Below are positions 7,542 to 15,516 of a stretch of DNA of 21,944 nt, piece by piece (the stretch's first letter is position 1; every line of letters begins with the position of its first letter). Below the pieces are notes generated by a model. It searched no databases, was not told the DNA's origin, and saw nothing but the letters and a program-made list of their open reading frames with translations. The stretch lies in NCBI GenBank assembly GCA_031281765.1, contig JAITEX010000126.1, positions 1 to 21,944 on the forward strand, in the 5' to 3' direction. The DNA comes from Eubacteriales Family XIII. Incertae Sedis bacterium. GTDB lineage: Bacteria; Bacillota; Clostridia; Peptostreptococcales; Anaerovoracaceae. The translations under genes were made by a program, and so were the position numbers.

Positions 7542-10500
7542 TTACTTCCGTTCGCCGGCGTTCCCGGCGTCCACATACTCAAGCAGCACTTTGATGAGTT
7601 TGTCAGCATCGACGGGTTTCGCGACGTGCGCGTTCATGCCCGAAGCCTTGGCCTCGTCTACGTCCTCCTTGAAAGCGTTTGCCGTCAACGCGATAATGAC
7701 GACATTCTTCGCGTCATTCCGCTCCTGCATGGCTCTGATGGTGGACGAAGCGGCGTGGCCGTCCATGTGCGGCATCTGTACGTCCATGAAGATGATGTCG
7801 TAGTACCCGTCGGGCGAGGACCGGAACTTCTCGACGGCCTGGAGGCCGTCTTCCGCTTCCTCTGTGGCGATACCCGTTTCCTCAAGCAGCCCCACGACAA
7901 CGAGACGATTGATCTCTATATCGTCCACGATGAGGGCGCGTTTATCCGCGAACCGCCCTGCCACATCGCTGTAATCCCGCGCTTCCCGGTTGGTTTCGGC
8001 GACTTCTTCGAGGCATAGGGTAAACGTAAATTCACTGCCCTTGCCCACTTCGCTCTCGAGTTCGATATGGCTGCCCATAAGTTCCACCATGCGCCGGCTT
8101 ATCGCGAGGCCCAGACCCGAGCCGCCGTGGCTGAAGGACGCCTCCGATACCGCCTGCTCAAAGGGCTCGAATATCTTGTCTTTCTCCTCGTCGGAAATGC
8201 CGATGCCCGTATCCCTTATGGTGAACTTGATGCGCGTCATGGACGCGTCGCAGTCCGTGCTGTTGCTGTCGTCATGACCGAGATTCTCTATTATGAAATC
8301 GATTCTGCCGCCCTCGTGCGTAAACTTGACGGCATTGCCGAGCAGGTTGATAAGGACCTGCCGCAGCGTGAGTTCGTCGCTCATAAAGGTGGACGGGCTG
8401 AAATCATCGATTTTGACGTTGAACGCAATGCCCTTTTCGTCACAACGCGGCTTGATGATGTCCGCGGTCATTTTCGCGACTTCCACGAAATCAACCATCT
8501 CGTTCGCCACTTCTATCTTGCCGGCGTTGATCTTGGATATGTCGAGGATGTCATTCAAAAGGCCGAGAAGATGACGCGAATTTGTCTTGATCTGGAGCAT
8601 ATAGTCTTCGACTTCTCTTATAGCGTCCTCATCCGGAACGCCGCCGCGGAACTTGTTCAGCGCGATATTCGTGATGCCGATAATGGCGTTCATCGGCGTC
8701 CGTATCTCGTGGCTCATGCGCGCGAGGAAATCGCTTTTATGCATATTCGCGATGTTCGCATTGGTCACAGCCTCCTCAAGTTCGAGCCGCTTCGTGACCT
8801 CATCCGTGACATCCTTCGAAAGAATGATGATGCCCGCCCTGTTGCCGTCCATATCGTAGAACCAGTTAGCTATACCCTTGACATAGACCCCCTTACTCTC
8901 GCTGTAGTAAACAGTCGTGTCGAGACCGTTCTCGAGCGCGCGTATCGGGTCGTACTCGGTCCCCTCGGGATAGATGCTGTACAGCCCGTAAGGCTGGCCT
9001 GTTACATCCTCGAGTTTGTAGTCGTTGAGCGCAAGGCCCGCCTCATTTATGTAGATAATTTTGTGGTTTATGTCGATAATGCTCATGGGATCCTTGACGG
9101 AATCCACGATGCTCTCGGCCATATCGTCGAACGAGTCCGCGAGCAAACCGAACTCGTCCTTGACCGGCGCGTTGAAGCGGAACTGCCGCTCTCCGGCGCG
9201 GAAACGCGCTATGCCCCTGATAAGTCTCGTAATATTATTCGTGATCCAGCTCGCGAGCCATATCGCGATGAGGATGACAATGAGGATGAGGACGATGGAC
9301 GTTATGACGAGCTGAAGCATCGTTTCATTCAGACTCTTATCGATGGCCTTCGTCAGCTTCGCCCCCGTGTCCTGCGCGGGTTTCGTGAAGTCCTCAAGCC
9401 CGGCCCCTATCGTGACCATGGCAAAGCCCCGCTTCGACCATCCATTTTCCTCGGATGGCGCGTATTGCCCCGTGTAATACGGTATCGCCGCGGCGGTCGT
9501 CAGCTTGTAGAGCCCGCTCCAGAGTATGTAGAAAGAGCCGCTGCCGCCATCCTTCGTCAGGTCCATCCATCCCGTACACTGCGGGGCGTTATTCAGGTAC
9601 CTTCCGTCGAGCCCGACGAGGCCGCCGGCCGTCAGCACGGAAGCGGGCTTCTTGGCTCGCGACTGGCTGTCAAAGACGGGTTCGTCCTTGATAAGCAACT
9701 CAACGCCCGACGCGTCCGTCGGTTCGGGCGTGTAGACGAGCTCGGGCCATGCCTTCTTTAAATCATCAAGGCCGTCGCTCCCTGTGCGCGCCAGCAGTTT
9801 TTCATAGATAGAGGTTTCGAGCCACGGTATCTGTTCAAGCCCCGTCTCCGGATCAAAACCGTAGATCGAATGGTGGCGCGGATGGCAGATGGCGCGGCAG
9901 TTGTAATCCCAGATAAACGCGTAATTACCCTCAAACGCGCTCGGCAGGTCGGTATAGCGCTCGGACATCGGCGTCTGATGGTCGACGAACTCCATGATGT
10001 GGTCGTGGTTCAACGCGAGCGTCACATATCCGGCGATTCCGCCCGCCCCGTCCGAAACGGGCGTGGCCCAACGGACGATGCCTTCAAAGCGTTTGCCAAG
10101 CGGGTTCTCCTCCCCCGCGTACGCCTCATTCTCCGGGTCGAACGTCAAAGCCGCTATCTTTTCCTTGAGCGCGGATACCTGTTCCGCAAGCGCGGGCGTA
10201 GCGCCAGCCGACCCGGCGGCGTCATCTATGAGGGTTAAGGAAGCGGCTATCACGGCCTGCATCATCGCCTCATTGTCCTGCGCGTCCACTTCGATTTTCG
10301 CTATATCATTGTCCCTGACGCCTATGAGCGCTTTTTGCAGGGCCGCGCTTTCGTTCGTTTGGTCCTCCGCCGCTTCCAGGGTGGTCACTAAGCCGGTTAT
10401 CGCGGTGATGACCATCTGCTTCGGCGTATACATGCCGATGAAATGCGACGGCACGTAGGCGCCCTTGACGTCCGAAACGTATAATTCGCCGGGTTTTAGT

Positions 10501-11213
10501 GTTTTCAGGCTCTCCCAATAGTCCTCCGAGCCGAGATACGTATTCTCGCGTTTCGACACGTCCTTCAGTTCGGCGCTCATCGGATGCAGTTTCTTTGTGG
10601 AACCGTCCGCGATGGCTTTGAACTGTTCCACGCCGTTTACGTCAATAAACGTTATCTCATCAAAAATGGGTACGTTCGTCTGTGAGAAACCGTCGGCCGG
10701 ACGCGAATGCCAACCGCCGTTGTCTAAGTTTTCGCTGTTTGAGGATTCGACCGTGTCGCCGGGCTCACGAGCCGACGCCACCTGAACCCATGACATGCCG
10801 TCCTCCGAAAGCGCCCATGCGCCGCTATCTATGAGAGGGGAACTGATGCTGCTTATGAAGCTGGCATATGTTTCTGCGTTTGGTTCGAGCGTCGCGGCAT
10901 ACAGCGCGTCATTATCCCTTTCGTAAAGGAAGTCCGCCACCCGTTGAGCCGTGTCGGTCGTCATGCGTTCAATGCTTTCGACAGCGCTGTCGTTCAAGGC
11001 GTCCGTGGCGTCATTGACCGCTATTTTCTGTACCGTGTCGCCGAGGACGACTATCTGGTTCCATGCTATTACTGTGAGTATGATAAGTGGCAATACTTTG
11101 ACTACGAAGAAGATAATAATGAGCTTGGCACGTACGCCGAGATTCGTCCTGTCCAATATGCGGCTCAGGAAACGAGACACGGAATTGCCCTGTTTAACTG
11201 TGGTATCAGCCAT
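7542..11213 (-). CDS. Large membrane-bound hybrid histidine kinase (Cache-like ectodomain, HAMP, PAS, HisKA, HATPase, REC)
   Basis: 1223 residues from ATG 11213 (AGAAGGGGA upstream). Order: TM1 about 30-55; an extracytoplasmic region of about 575 residues; TM2 about 634-655; HAMP about 656-707; PAS about 705-805; HisKA with phosphoacceptor H835 in SHEIRTPMNAIIG; HATPase_c with NLLGNAVKFT, DTGIGI (1001-1006) and GGSGLGL; C-terminal REC with D1144 in MDVQMP. The ectodomain looks like double-Cache material: DVNGVEQFK and EDYWESL...GELYVSDVKG near 190-260, and FIWDYNCRAICHP near 433-445. It would sense an extracellular small molecule. With REC but no HPt, it needs an external phosphotransfer protein; the HPt gene is immediately upstream on the same strand. 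A TTG at 11258 is an alternative start. Confidence 0.9.
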   Translation of the reverse strand: MADTTVKQGNSVSRFLSRILDRTNLGVRAKLIIIFFVVKVLPLIILTVIAWNQIVVLGDTVQKIAVNDATDALNDSAVESIERMTTDTAQRVADFLYERDNDALYAATLEPNAETYASFISSISSPLIDSGAWALSEDGMSWVQVASAREPGDTVESSNSENLDNGGWHSRPADGFSQTNVPIFDEITFIDVNGVEQFKAIADGSTKKLHPMSAELKDVSKRENTYLGSEDYWESLKTLKPGELYVSDVKGAYVPSHFIGMYTPKQMVITAITGLVTTLEAAEDQTNESAALQKALIGVRDNDIAKIEVDAQDNEAMMQAVIAASLTLIDDAAGSAGATPALAEQVSALKEKIAALTFDPENEAYAGEENPLGKRFEGIVRWATPVSDGAGGIAGYVTLALNHDHIMEFVDHQTPMSERYTDLPSAFEGNYAFIWDYNCRAICHPRHHSIYGFDPETGLEQIPWLETSIYEKLLARTGSDGLDDLKKAWPELVYTPEPTDASGVELLIKDEPVFDSQSRAKKPASVLTAGGLVGLDGRYLNNAPQCTGWMDLTKDGGSGSFYILWSGLYKLTTAAAIPYYTGQYAPSEENGWSKRGFAMVTIGAGLEDFTKPAQDTGAKLTKAIDKSLNETMLQLVITSIVLILIVILIAIWLASWITNNITRLIRGIARFRAGERQFRFNAPVKDEFGLLADSFDDMAESIVDSVKDPMSIIDINHKIIYINEAGLALNDYKLEDVTGQPYGLYSIYPEGTEYDPIRALENGLDTTVYYSESKGVYVKGIANWFYDMDGNRAGIIILSKDVTDEVTKRLELEEAVTNANIANMHKSDFLARMSHEIRTPMNAIIGITNIALNKFRGGVPDEDAIREVEDYMLQIKTNSRHLLGLLNDILDISKINAGKIEVANEMVDFVEVAKMTADIIKPRCDEKGIAFNVKIDDFSPSTFMSDELTLRQVLINLLGNAVKFTHEGGRIDFIIENLGHDDSNSTDCDASMTRIKFTIRDTGIGISDEEKDKIFEPFEQAVSEASFSHGGSGLGLAISRRMVELMGSHIELESEVGKGSEFTFTLCLEEVAETNREARDYSDVAGRFADKRALIVDDIEINRLVVVGLLEETGIATEEAEDGLQAVEKFRSSPDGYYDIIFMDVQMPHMDGHAASSTIRAMQERNDAKNVVIIALTANAFKEDVDEAKASGMNAHVAKPVDADKLIKVLLEYVDAGNAGERK

Positions 11214-11254
11214 AAAGTCCCCTTCTGTTTCGTTTTCGTAATGAGCTAATGCGC

Positions 11255-11302
11255 TCAAAAATCGGAGACGATCCAGCCGATAGCCCCCCTTCTTTTATAC
11301 AT
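11255..11302 (-). other. Possible 15-codon leader ORF upstream of the sensor kinase
   Basis: ATG 11302 to TGA 11255 encodes MYKRRGAIGWIVSDF. A perfect AGGAGG (11306-11311) precedes it, but only 3 nt from the ATG, which is tighter than optimal. Its stop overlaps a TTG in the kinase frame (TTGA, 11258-11255). It may be a leader peptide or chance. Confidence 0.2.
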
Positions 11303-11329
11303 CAGCCTCCTATATTCCCCTTTAATTGC

Positions 11330-11357
11330 CGAAGCAATACCCCCATTTACTGCTTCG
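11330..11357 (-). promoter_or_regulatory. Hairpin in the HPt-kinase intergenic leader
   Basis: In the 213-bp gap between HPt and kinase, CGAAGCAGTA and TATTGCTTCG can pair (10 bp, one G-U) around an 8-nt loop, AATGGGGG. No T-run follows, so it is not a standard terminator. An RNA-processing or stability role is possible. Nothing else convincing was seen in this gap apart from the short ORF at 11255-11302. Confidence 0.3.
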
Positions 11358-11426
11358 ATTCTTAGTCGCGTTCCTCTTTGTTTTTACTGTCTCTGATTTG
11401 CCGCAGCAGCGACAGCCCGGAAATCG

Positions 11427-11777
11427 TCAACCGGCGCTCGCGAGATATTCGTCGATGGCCTGCTTTGTTTCCTCGTACAGTTGCCGGAACAGGCGGACGT
11501 CTTCATCCTTCGGCACGCCTCCCCCACGCAGCTGTTCCATGAGGACAGCGCTCTGCTCAAAGAATGCCGTGAGCGAAAGGTTGCCCGCCGCGCCCTTGGC
11601 GGCGTGGACTATGCTCCCGGCCTCTTCGAAATCCTTTGCGGCTATGGCCGCATCAAGACCCTCAATATTGACGCTTGACTCGAACTTGCCGAGCAGCCTC
11701 CGATATAAGTCTTTGTTGCCTCCAATGCGGGTCAATCCACCCGCAATATCTATGTAGTTCTCTATCGCTTTGCTCAT
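11427..11777 (-). CDS. Stand-alone histidine phosphotransfer (HPt) protein
   Basis: 116 residues, almost entirely helical, with the HPt signature HAAKGAAGNLSL at 58-69; H58 is the phosphate-accepting histidine. HPt proteins shuttle phosphate between the REC domain of a hybrid kinase and the REC domain of a response regulator. None of the three hybrid kinases in this region carries its own HPt, so this protein is the natural hub linking them to the two response regulators just upstream (11913-14168). ATG 11777 is preceded by GGGAGGAATTGTCC. It has its own strong promoter and is 213 nt from the kinase gene that follows. The resemblance to the HptB role in Pseudomonas is by function and context only. 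Confidence 0.88.
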   Translation of the reverse strand: MSKAIENYIDIAGGLTRIGGNKDLYRRLLGKFESSVNIEGLDAAIAAKDFEEAGSIVHAAKGAAGNLSLTAFFEQSAVLMEQLRGGGVPKDEDVRLFRQLYEETKQAIDEYLASAG

Positions 11778-11872
11778 GGACAATTCCTCCCGCCGCGGCC
11801 ATGGCTGACAGTGTTGTCAACATCCAATAACCACGCAACTTCCAATGCCGCGGCTTCTACGCCGCTGTGCTA

Positions 11873-11901
11873 ATTATACGCCCTTACGACTTCCCAGTCA
11901 A
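11873..11901 (-). promoter_or_regulatory. Strong housekeeping promoter for HPt and sensor kinase
   Basis: The minus strand has TTGACT (11901-11896), a 17-nt spacer and a perfect TATAAT (11878-11873). The transcript would start near 11866, giving a leader of about 88 nt with a small GCGGC/GCCGC hairpin. It lies between the HD-GYP gene and HPt, so HPt and kinase can be made without the response regulators. Confidence 0.75.
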
Positions 11902-11912
11902 TGAATTTTCCG

Positions 11913-12977
11913 TCAATCGGAGAGAGCTTCGGCGAGCGCTTTCAACTGCTGTGATATTTTGTATATGGCCTTGATGAGTTCGGGGTTGAACTGCCCGCAC
12001 TCGCCGTCCATTATCATGTCTATCGCTTTCTCGTGCGAGTACGCGTCCTTGTACACCCGCTTGCTCGTGAGCGCGTCATAGACGTCCGTCAGTCCGGCCG
12101 CCTGCGCCCAGAGAGGGATGTCCTCGCCCTTGAGCTTGTCCGGGTAGCCGTTGCCGTCGTACCGCTCGTGATGGTAGAGGCATATGTCGTGGCAATATGT
12201 GTAATACTCATTGTCATGCAGCATATTGAGCCGGTCTATGATTTCGCTGCCGCGCGTCGTGTGCGTTTTCATCACCTCGAACTCACCGGACGTGAGCCGG
12301 CCGGGTTTCAGCAGCACCGCGTCGGGAATGGTTATCTTGCCCACATCGTGCAGGGCCGAAGCCGATGAAATAAGCTCTATCTGCTCATTGGAAATAGCGT
12401 AATCCCTTCTGAGGTTCTGCAGGATGAGTTTGATAAGCAGACGCGTCCGCTGTATGTGTTTGCCCGACTCCAGGTCGCGGAACTCGACCGTGGCGGACAG
12501 CGTGTCGATAAGCGAGAAGTTCATCTGCTTGATACGGCTCTCCTGCCTGAGCAACTCGTTTTTTTGCTCCTCGAGCTTTTCCTCCAAATGGTTCTTGTAG
12601 CTATACAGGTCAATGACGTTCGTCACGCGCTGGTTCACGATGGCGGTGTTGAACGGCTTGTGTATAATATCGGAAACGCCGAGGCTGTAGCTCTTGAGCG
12701 CCATATCGTCGTCGTCCCTGCCGGTGACGATGATGACGGGGACGCTGTTTATCCTCCCGCTCTCCTTCATGGCGTTGAGGACGGCGAGGCCATCCATTAC
12801 CGGCATAACAATGTCAAGCAGGACGATGGCTATATCCGGTACGGCGTTTATAACATCTAACGCCTCCTTGCCGTCCCGCGCCTCAATGACCTCATATTTG
12901 CCGGAAAAAAGCTCGGCAATGATCATGCGGTTGATTTCGATGTCGTCAACAATCAAAAGTTTCTGTTTCTTCGGCAC
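11913..12977 (-). CDS. Response regulator with HD-GYP domain (c-di-GMP phosphodiesterase)
   Basis: 354 residues. REC domain 1-125 with LIVDD (8-12) and phosphoacceptor D55 in LLDIVMP; a coiled-coil linker 126-155; HD-GYP domain about 157-345. Catalytic and metal residues are intact: H174 in KHIQRT, HD at 210-211 (HDVGK), HHE at 269-271, and the DGNGYP stretch at 274-279 that defines the family, with DVYDALTSKR at 298-307. It should hydrolyse c-di-GMP, switched by REC phosphorylation. The start is GTG 12977 with GAAGGGAGGG upstream; it lies 45 nt after the REC-PP2C gene, so the two are cotranscribed. Its REC domain is about three-quarters identical to that of its neighbour. Confidence 0.92.
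   Translation of the reverse strand: MPKKQKLLIVDDIEINRMIIAELFSGKYEVIEARDGKEALDVINAVPDIAIVLLDIVMPVMDGLAVLNAMKESGRINSVPVIIVTGRDDDDMALKSYSLGVSDIIHKPFNTAIVNQRVTNVIDLYSYKNHLEEKLEEQKNELLRQESRIKQMNFSLIDTLSATVEFRDLESGKHIQRTRLLIKLILQNLRRDYAISNEQIELISSASALHDVGKITIPDAVLLKPGRLTSGEFEVMKTHTTRGSEIIDRLNMLHDNEYYTYCHDICLYHHERYDGNGYPDKLKGEDIPLWAQAAGLTDVYDALTSKRVYKDAYSHEKAIDMIMDGECGQFNPELIKAIYKISQQLKALAEALSD
12579..12977 (-). repeat. Duplicated receiver-domain segment, copy in HD-GYP gene
   Basis: This 399-nt coding segment matches 13770-14168 closely at DNA level, including a shared 34-nt identical run (starting at 12613 and 13804) and other near-identical stretches. By hand alignment about 77 percent of the residues are identical. 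It is a tandem duplication with different output domains attached. Confidence 0.85.
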
Positions 12978-13022
12978 AATGCCCTCCCTTCAGCACAATT
13001 CCATAACCCAATAAAACGCCGT

Positions 13023-14168
13023 TTAAAGAATATCCGCGATGACGACTGTGCGATCGTCCTTCGCCTCTCCGGCGGTGAATTTTTCGGCTTCCCCGATAAT
13101 TTTTTTCGCAAGTTCCCGGCCGGGAAGGTGATGGTACTCCGCCGCGACGTTTCGCACCCCTTCGGCGCCGAACGTTTCCTGTTTCGGAAAGTCATGTTCT
13201 TCGGCTAACCCGTCCGTAAACAGGAGCAGCCGGTCGCCCTGATACACGCCGACGGATTCCGGATCGTTTGTGTCCCCGCCGTTGAATTTGCTGATTGGCA
13301 TACCCCGGACGACGACCTCCTCGACAGCGCCGTCCCGCCTGATGACCAACGGGTAGCAATTATGCCCGACATTCAGTATCGACAGCTCCTTCTTTTTCTT
13401 GTTGTATTTGCACAGCAGCAGACCGATATACATCGCTGCGTCTATGTCCAAGGCCTGATAGCTCGCGAGTAATTTCTTCACAAGAGCGCCGAGGCTTTTC
13501 TGCGCCGCGCTCGCGTTTGCCCGGATATTTTCGCGCAGATAAATCGTGAGCAGCGATGCCTGTATGCCATGGCCGGCCACGTCCGCTATGTAAACTAAGA
13601 CTTCATTATCGCTCAATTTCACGAGATCGTATACGTCGCCACCCAGGTCGCCTACGGGCAGGTATTCCGCGTTGATCCCTATAATATTCAGGTATTCGTC
13701 GTTTACCGGCAATATGCTGTTTTGAATATCCTTTGCAATGGAGGTCTCGCGTTTCAACCCCACGAGCTGTTCCTCGATGTCGTTCTTGTAGACGTACAGG
13801 TTTATGACGTTCGTCACGCGCTGGTTCACGATGGCGGCATTGAACGGCTTGTGTATAACATCGGAAACGCCGAGGCTGTAGCTCTCGAGCGCCATCTCGT
13901 CGTCTTCCCTGCCGGTGATGATTATGACCGGTATGCTGTTTATCTTCCCGCTCTCGTTCATGGCCTTGAGAACGCCGAAACCGTCCATCACGGGCATGAC
14001 AATATCGAGCAGGACAATGGCGATTTCCGGCTCGCCATCCATGACCTCCAACGCTTCCTTACCGTTTTGCGCTTCGATAACATCGTATTTTTCTGAAAAA
14101 AGTTCGGAAATAATCAAGCGGTTGATTTCGATGTCGTCAACGATGAGCAACTTCAGTTTCTTTGACAC
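13023..14168 (-). CDS. Response regulator with PP2C/SpoIIE-type phosphatase domain
   Basis: 381 residues from GTG 14168; AAGGAGG lies 5 nt upstream, and the resulting N-terminus aligns residue for residue with the HD-GYP neighbour. REC domain 1-125 (D55 in LLDIVMP); helical linker 126-155 ending AKDIQNSILP, as in RsbU-type phosphatases; PP2C domain about 160-381 with GGDVYD (176-181), DVAGHG (196-201), VGHN (267-270), FTDG (317-320) and DDRT (371-374). These carry the metal-binding aspartates, so it should be active. Such enzymes dephosphorylate STAS-type anti-anti-sigma proteins in partner-switching pathways, as HsbR does in Pseudomonas. No STAS or anti-sigma gene is in the window, so the substrate is elsewhere. 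It is the first gene of the minus-strand block. Confidence 0.92.
   Translation of the reverse strand: MSKKLKLLIVDDIEINRLIISELFSEKYDVIEAQNGKEALEVMDGEPEIAIVLLDIVMPVMDGFGVLKAMNESGKINSIPVIIITGREDDEMALESYSLGVSDVIHKPFNAAIVNQRVTNVINLYVYKNDIEEQLVGLKRETSIAKDIQNSILPVNDEYLNIIGINAEYLPVGDLGGDVYDLVKLSDNEVLVYIADVAGHGIQASLLTIYLRENIRANASAAQKSLGALVKKLLASYQALDIDAAMYIGLLLCKYNKKKKELSILNVGHNCYPLVIRRDGAVEEVVVRGMPISKFNGGDTNDPESVGVYQGDRLLLFTDGLAEEHDFPKQETFGAEGVRNVAAEYHHLPGRELAKKIIGEAEKFTAGEAKDDRTVVIADIL
13770..14168 (-). repeat. Duplicated receiver-domain segment, copy in PP2C gene
   Basis: Partner of 12579-12977. Similarity stops after the REC domain and the first linker residues; beyond that the genes encode unrelated HD-GYP and PP2C domains. 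Confidence 0.85.
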
Positions 14169-14208
14169 GACGGCCTCCTTCTTATCCCTGCCAGCCAAAG
14201 CTATATTT

Positions 14209-14217
14209 AGTATATCA
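14209..14217 (-). promoter_or_regulatory. Extended -10 promoter for the response-regulator genes
   Basis: The minus strand reads TGATATACT (TG-n-TATACT) about 40 nt upstream of the GTG at 14168, predicting a leader of about 34 nt. The -35 region is weak. It is divergent from the FIST promoter 50 bp away. Confidence 0.45.
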
Positions 14218-14242
14218 CAGAGTTCCGATAAAATTTAATTTT

Positions 14243-14272
14243 CTGTCAAGTTAAAGGCCCGTATGGTATAAT
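14243..14272 (+). promoter_or_regulatory. Promoter for the first FIST-kinase pair
   Basis: A perfect TATAAT (14267-14272) preceded by TG-n (extended -10), with CTGTCA (14243-14248, 4/6 to TTGACA) at 18-nt spacing. The transcript would start near 14279, about 43 nt before the ATG at 14322, which has AAAGGAGGT upstream. Confidence 0.6.
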
Positions 14273-14321
14273 TAAAAACACGGTACTTTATCTCGGAATG
14301 ACAACATAAAAGGAGGTCGTT

Positions 14322-15494
14322 ATGATTCGTTCTATTGGCGTACACACCTACGAAATCGACGATGTTGATGTCGCAGTTGCGGAAATCCAGGAAGGTCTCA
14401 AGGATTTTCCCCTCTTGGAAAACACCGTAGGAATTATCATGTGCGACCCGGAATATGTCGACTCCGGAGTATATAACGCGCTCTGCGACGCGCTGCCCTT
14501 TCCGCTCGTCGGCTCGACTACGACAACTCAGGCGGTATGCAACGAGGCCGACATCCTTATCCTGACCATCCTCGTATTGACAAGCGACGACGTGTTCTTC
14601 GAGATGGCGATGACCGACGACATCAGCGGAAATGAAATTCTCGCGCCGACGCGCGCGGCTTTCGAAGAGACCCGGGACAAACTTCCGTCCGAACCCAAAC
14701 TGATTATGCTGTTCCCGCCGATCCTTCCGGATACCGCGGGCGACGCCTACGTGGAAGCCTTCGACGAGCTGTGCCCGGGCGTCCCCCAGTTCGGTATGCC
14801 CGCGACCAGCGATTCCCTCGAGTTCGATAATTGCCTGACGCTTTGCAATGGCGAGACGTCCCTCACGAAGATGGTGTTTCTCCTGCTTGCGGGCAACGTC
14901 AAGCCGCGCTTCCTTATCTCGACGCTCCAGGACGATGACAAAACGCCGTTCAGCGGGGAAATCACGAGGAGTGAGGGGAACGTCATCCATGAGATAAACG
15001 GCGTACCCACCTACGAATATTTCGAGAGCATAGGGCTCGCGAAGGATGGCAAGTTCGACGAGGGCCTGCAGTTCGTGCCCCTGCTTATCGACTTTAAAAA
15101 ACGCGACGACTACGACGGCGTTCCTGTCATACACGCCATCGTTTCACTGAACGAGAACGGCGACGCAATCTGCCGCGGCTATATGTATCAGGGTTCCGTT
15201 TTCACGATTACGAACCCGTCCATGGACACCTTCCTGAAAAGCTCCAACGAATTGATAGAGAAGATAAAAGCGATGCCCGATCGCCAGGCGACGCTGATCC
15301 TCTCGTGTATCGTGCGGCGCATGAGCTTCGGCTCGAACCCCACAGTGGAAGCAAAACTGGTAAAGGAGGCGCTGAATTGCGAGACTTCGTTCATGTTCGC
15401 CTACGCCGGCGGCGAGATATGCCCGACGTCCGTGCGCGACGGGAAGGCGGTAAACCGTTTTCACAACTTTTCCATTATAGCCTGCATTCTTTAG
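14322..15494 (+). CDS. FIST-domain sensor protein, copy 1
   Basis: 390 residues, no signal peptide or membrane segment, so cytosolic. The layout fits FIST_N (about 30-205) plus FIST_C (about 215-385): LTSDDV (86-91), the FIST_C core LILSCIVRR (325-333), and the end motif AYAGGEICP (360-368) followed by NRFHNFS. FIST proteins are ligand-binding sensor modules, usually fused to or encoded beside kinases, cyclases or chemoreceptors; NosP-type members bind heme and report nitric oxide to a partner hybrid kinase. Here the protein is separate and the kinase starts 22 nt downstream. C41, C329, C367, H223 and H381 are shared with copy 2. Heme binding is unproven, and another small ligand is equally possible. 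Confidence 0.83.
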   Translation: MIRSIGVHTYEIDDVDVAVAEIQEGLKDFPLLENTVGIIMCDPEYVDSGVYNALCDALPFPLVGSTTTTQAVCNEADILILTILVLTSDDVFFEMAMTDDISGNEILAPTRAAFEETRDKLPSEPKLIMLFPPILPDTAGDAYVEAFDELCPGVPQFGMPATSDSLEFDNCLTLCNGETSLTKMVFLLLAGNVKPRFLISTLQDDDKTPFSGEITRSEGNVIHEINGVPTYEYFESIGLAKDGKFDEGLQFVPLLIDFKKRDDYDGVPVIHAIVSLNENGDAICRGYMYQGSVFTITNPSMDTFLKSSNELIEKIKAMPDRQATLILSCIVRRMSFGSNPTVEAKLVKEALNCETSFMFAYAGGEICPTSVRDGKAVNRFHNFSIIACIL

Positions 15495-15516
15495 GGGGTT
15501 TTCGAAGGGAGAAACG

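Noticed and set aside
8067..9761. Open frame of 564 codons on the plus strand
   Set aside because: It lies wholly antisense to the sensor kinase, whose domains and catalytic motifs are intact; the product has no recognisable motif and is rich in Arg, Val and Asp, as expected from a codon-biased shadow frame.
14244..14249. Perfect TTGACA on the minus strand between the two signalling blocks
   Set aside because: No -10 box lies at 16-18 nt; the minus-strand TATACT is about 29 nt away, so it does not form a promoter with it.
14235..15134. Open frame of 299 codons on the minus strand
   Set aside because: It is antisense to the first FIST gene and crosses its promoter; no ribosome site or known motif.
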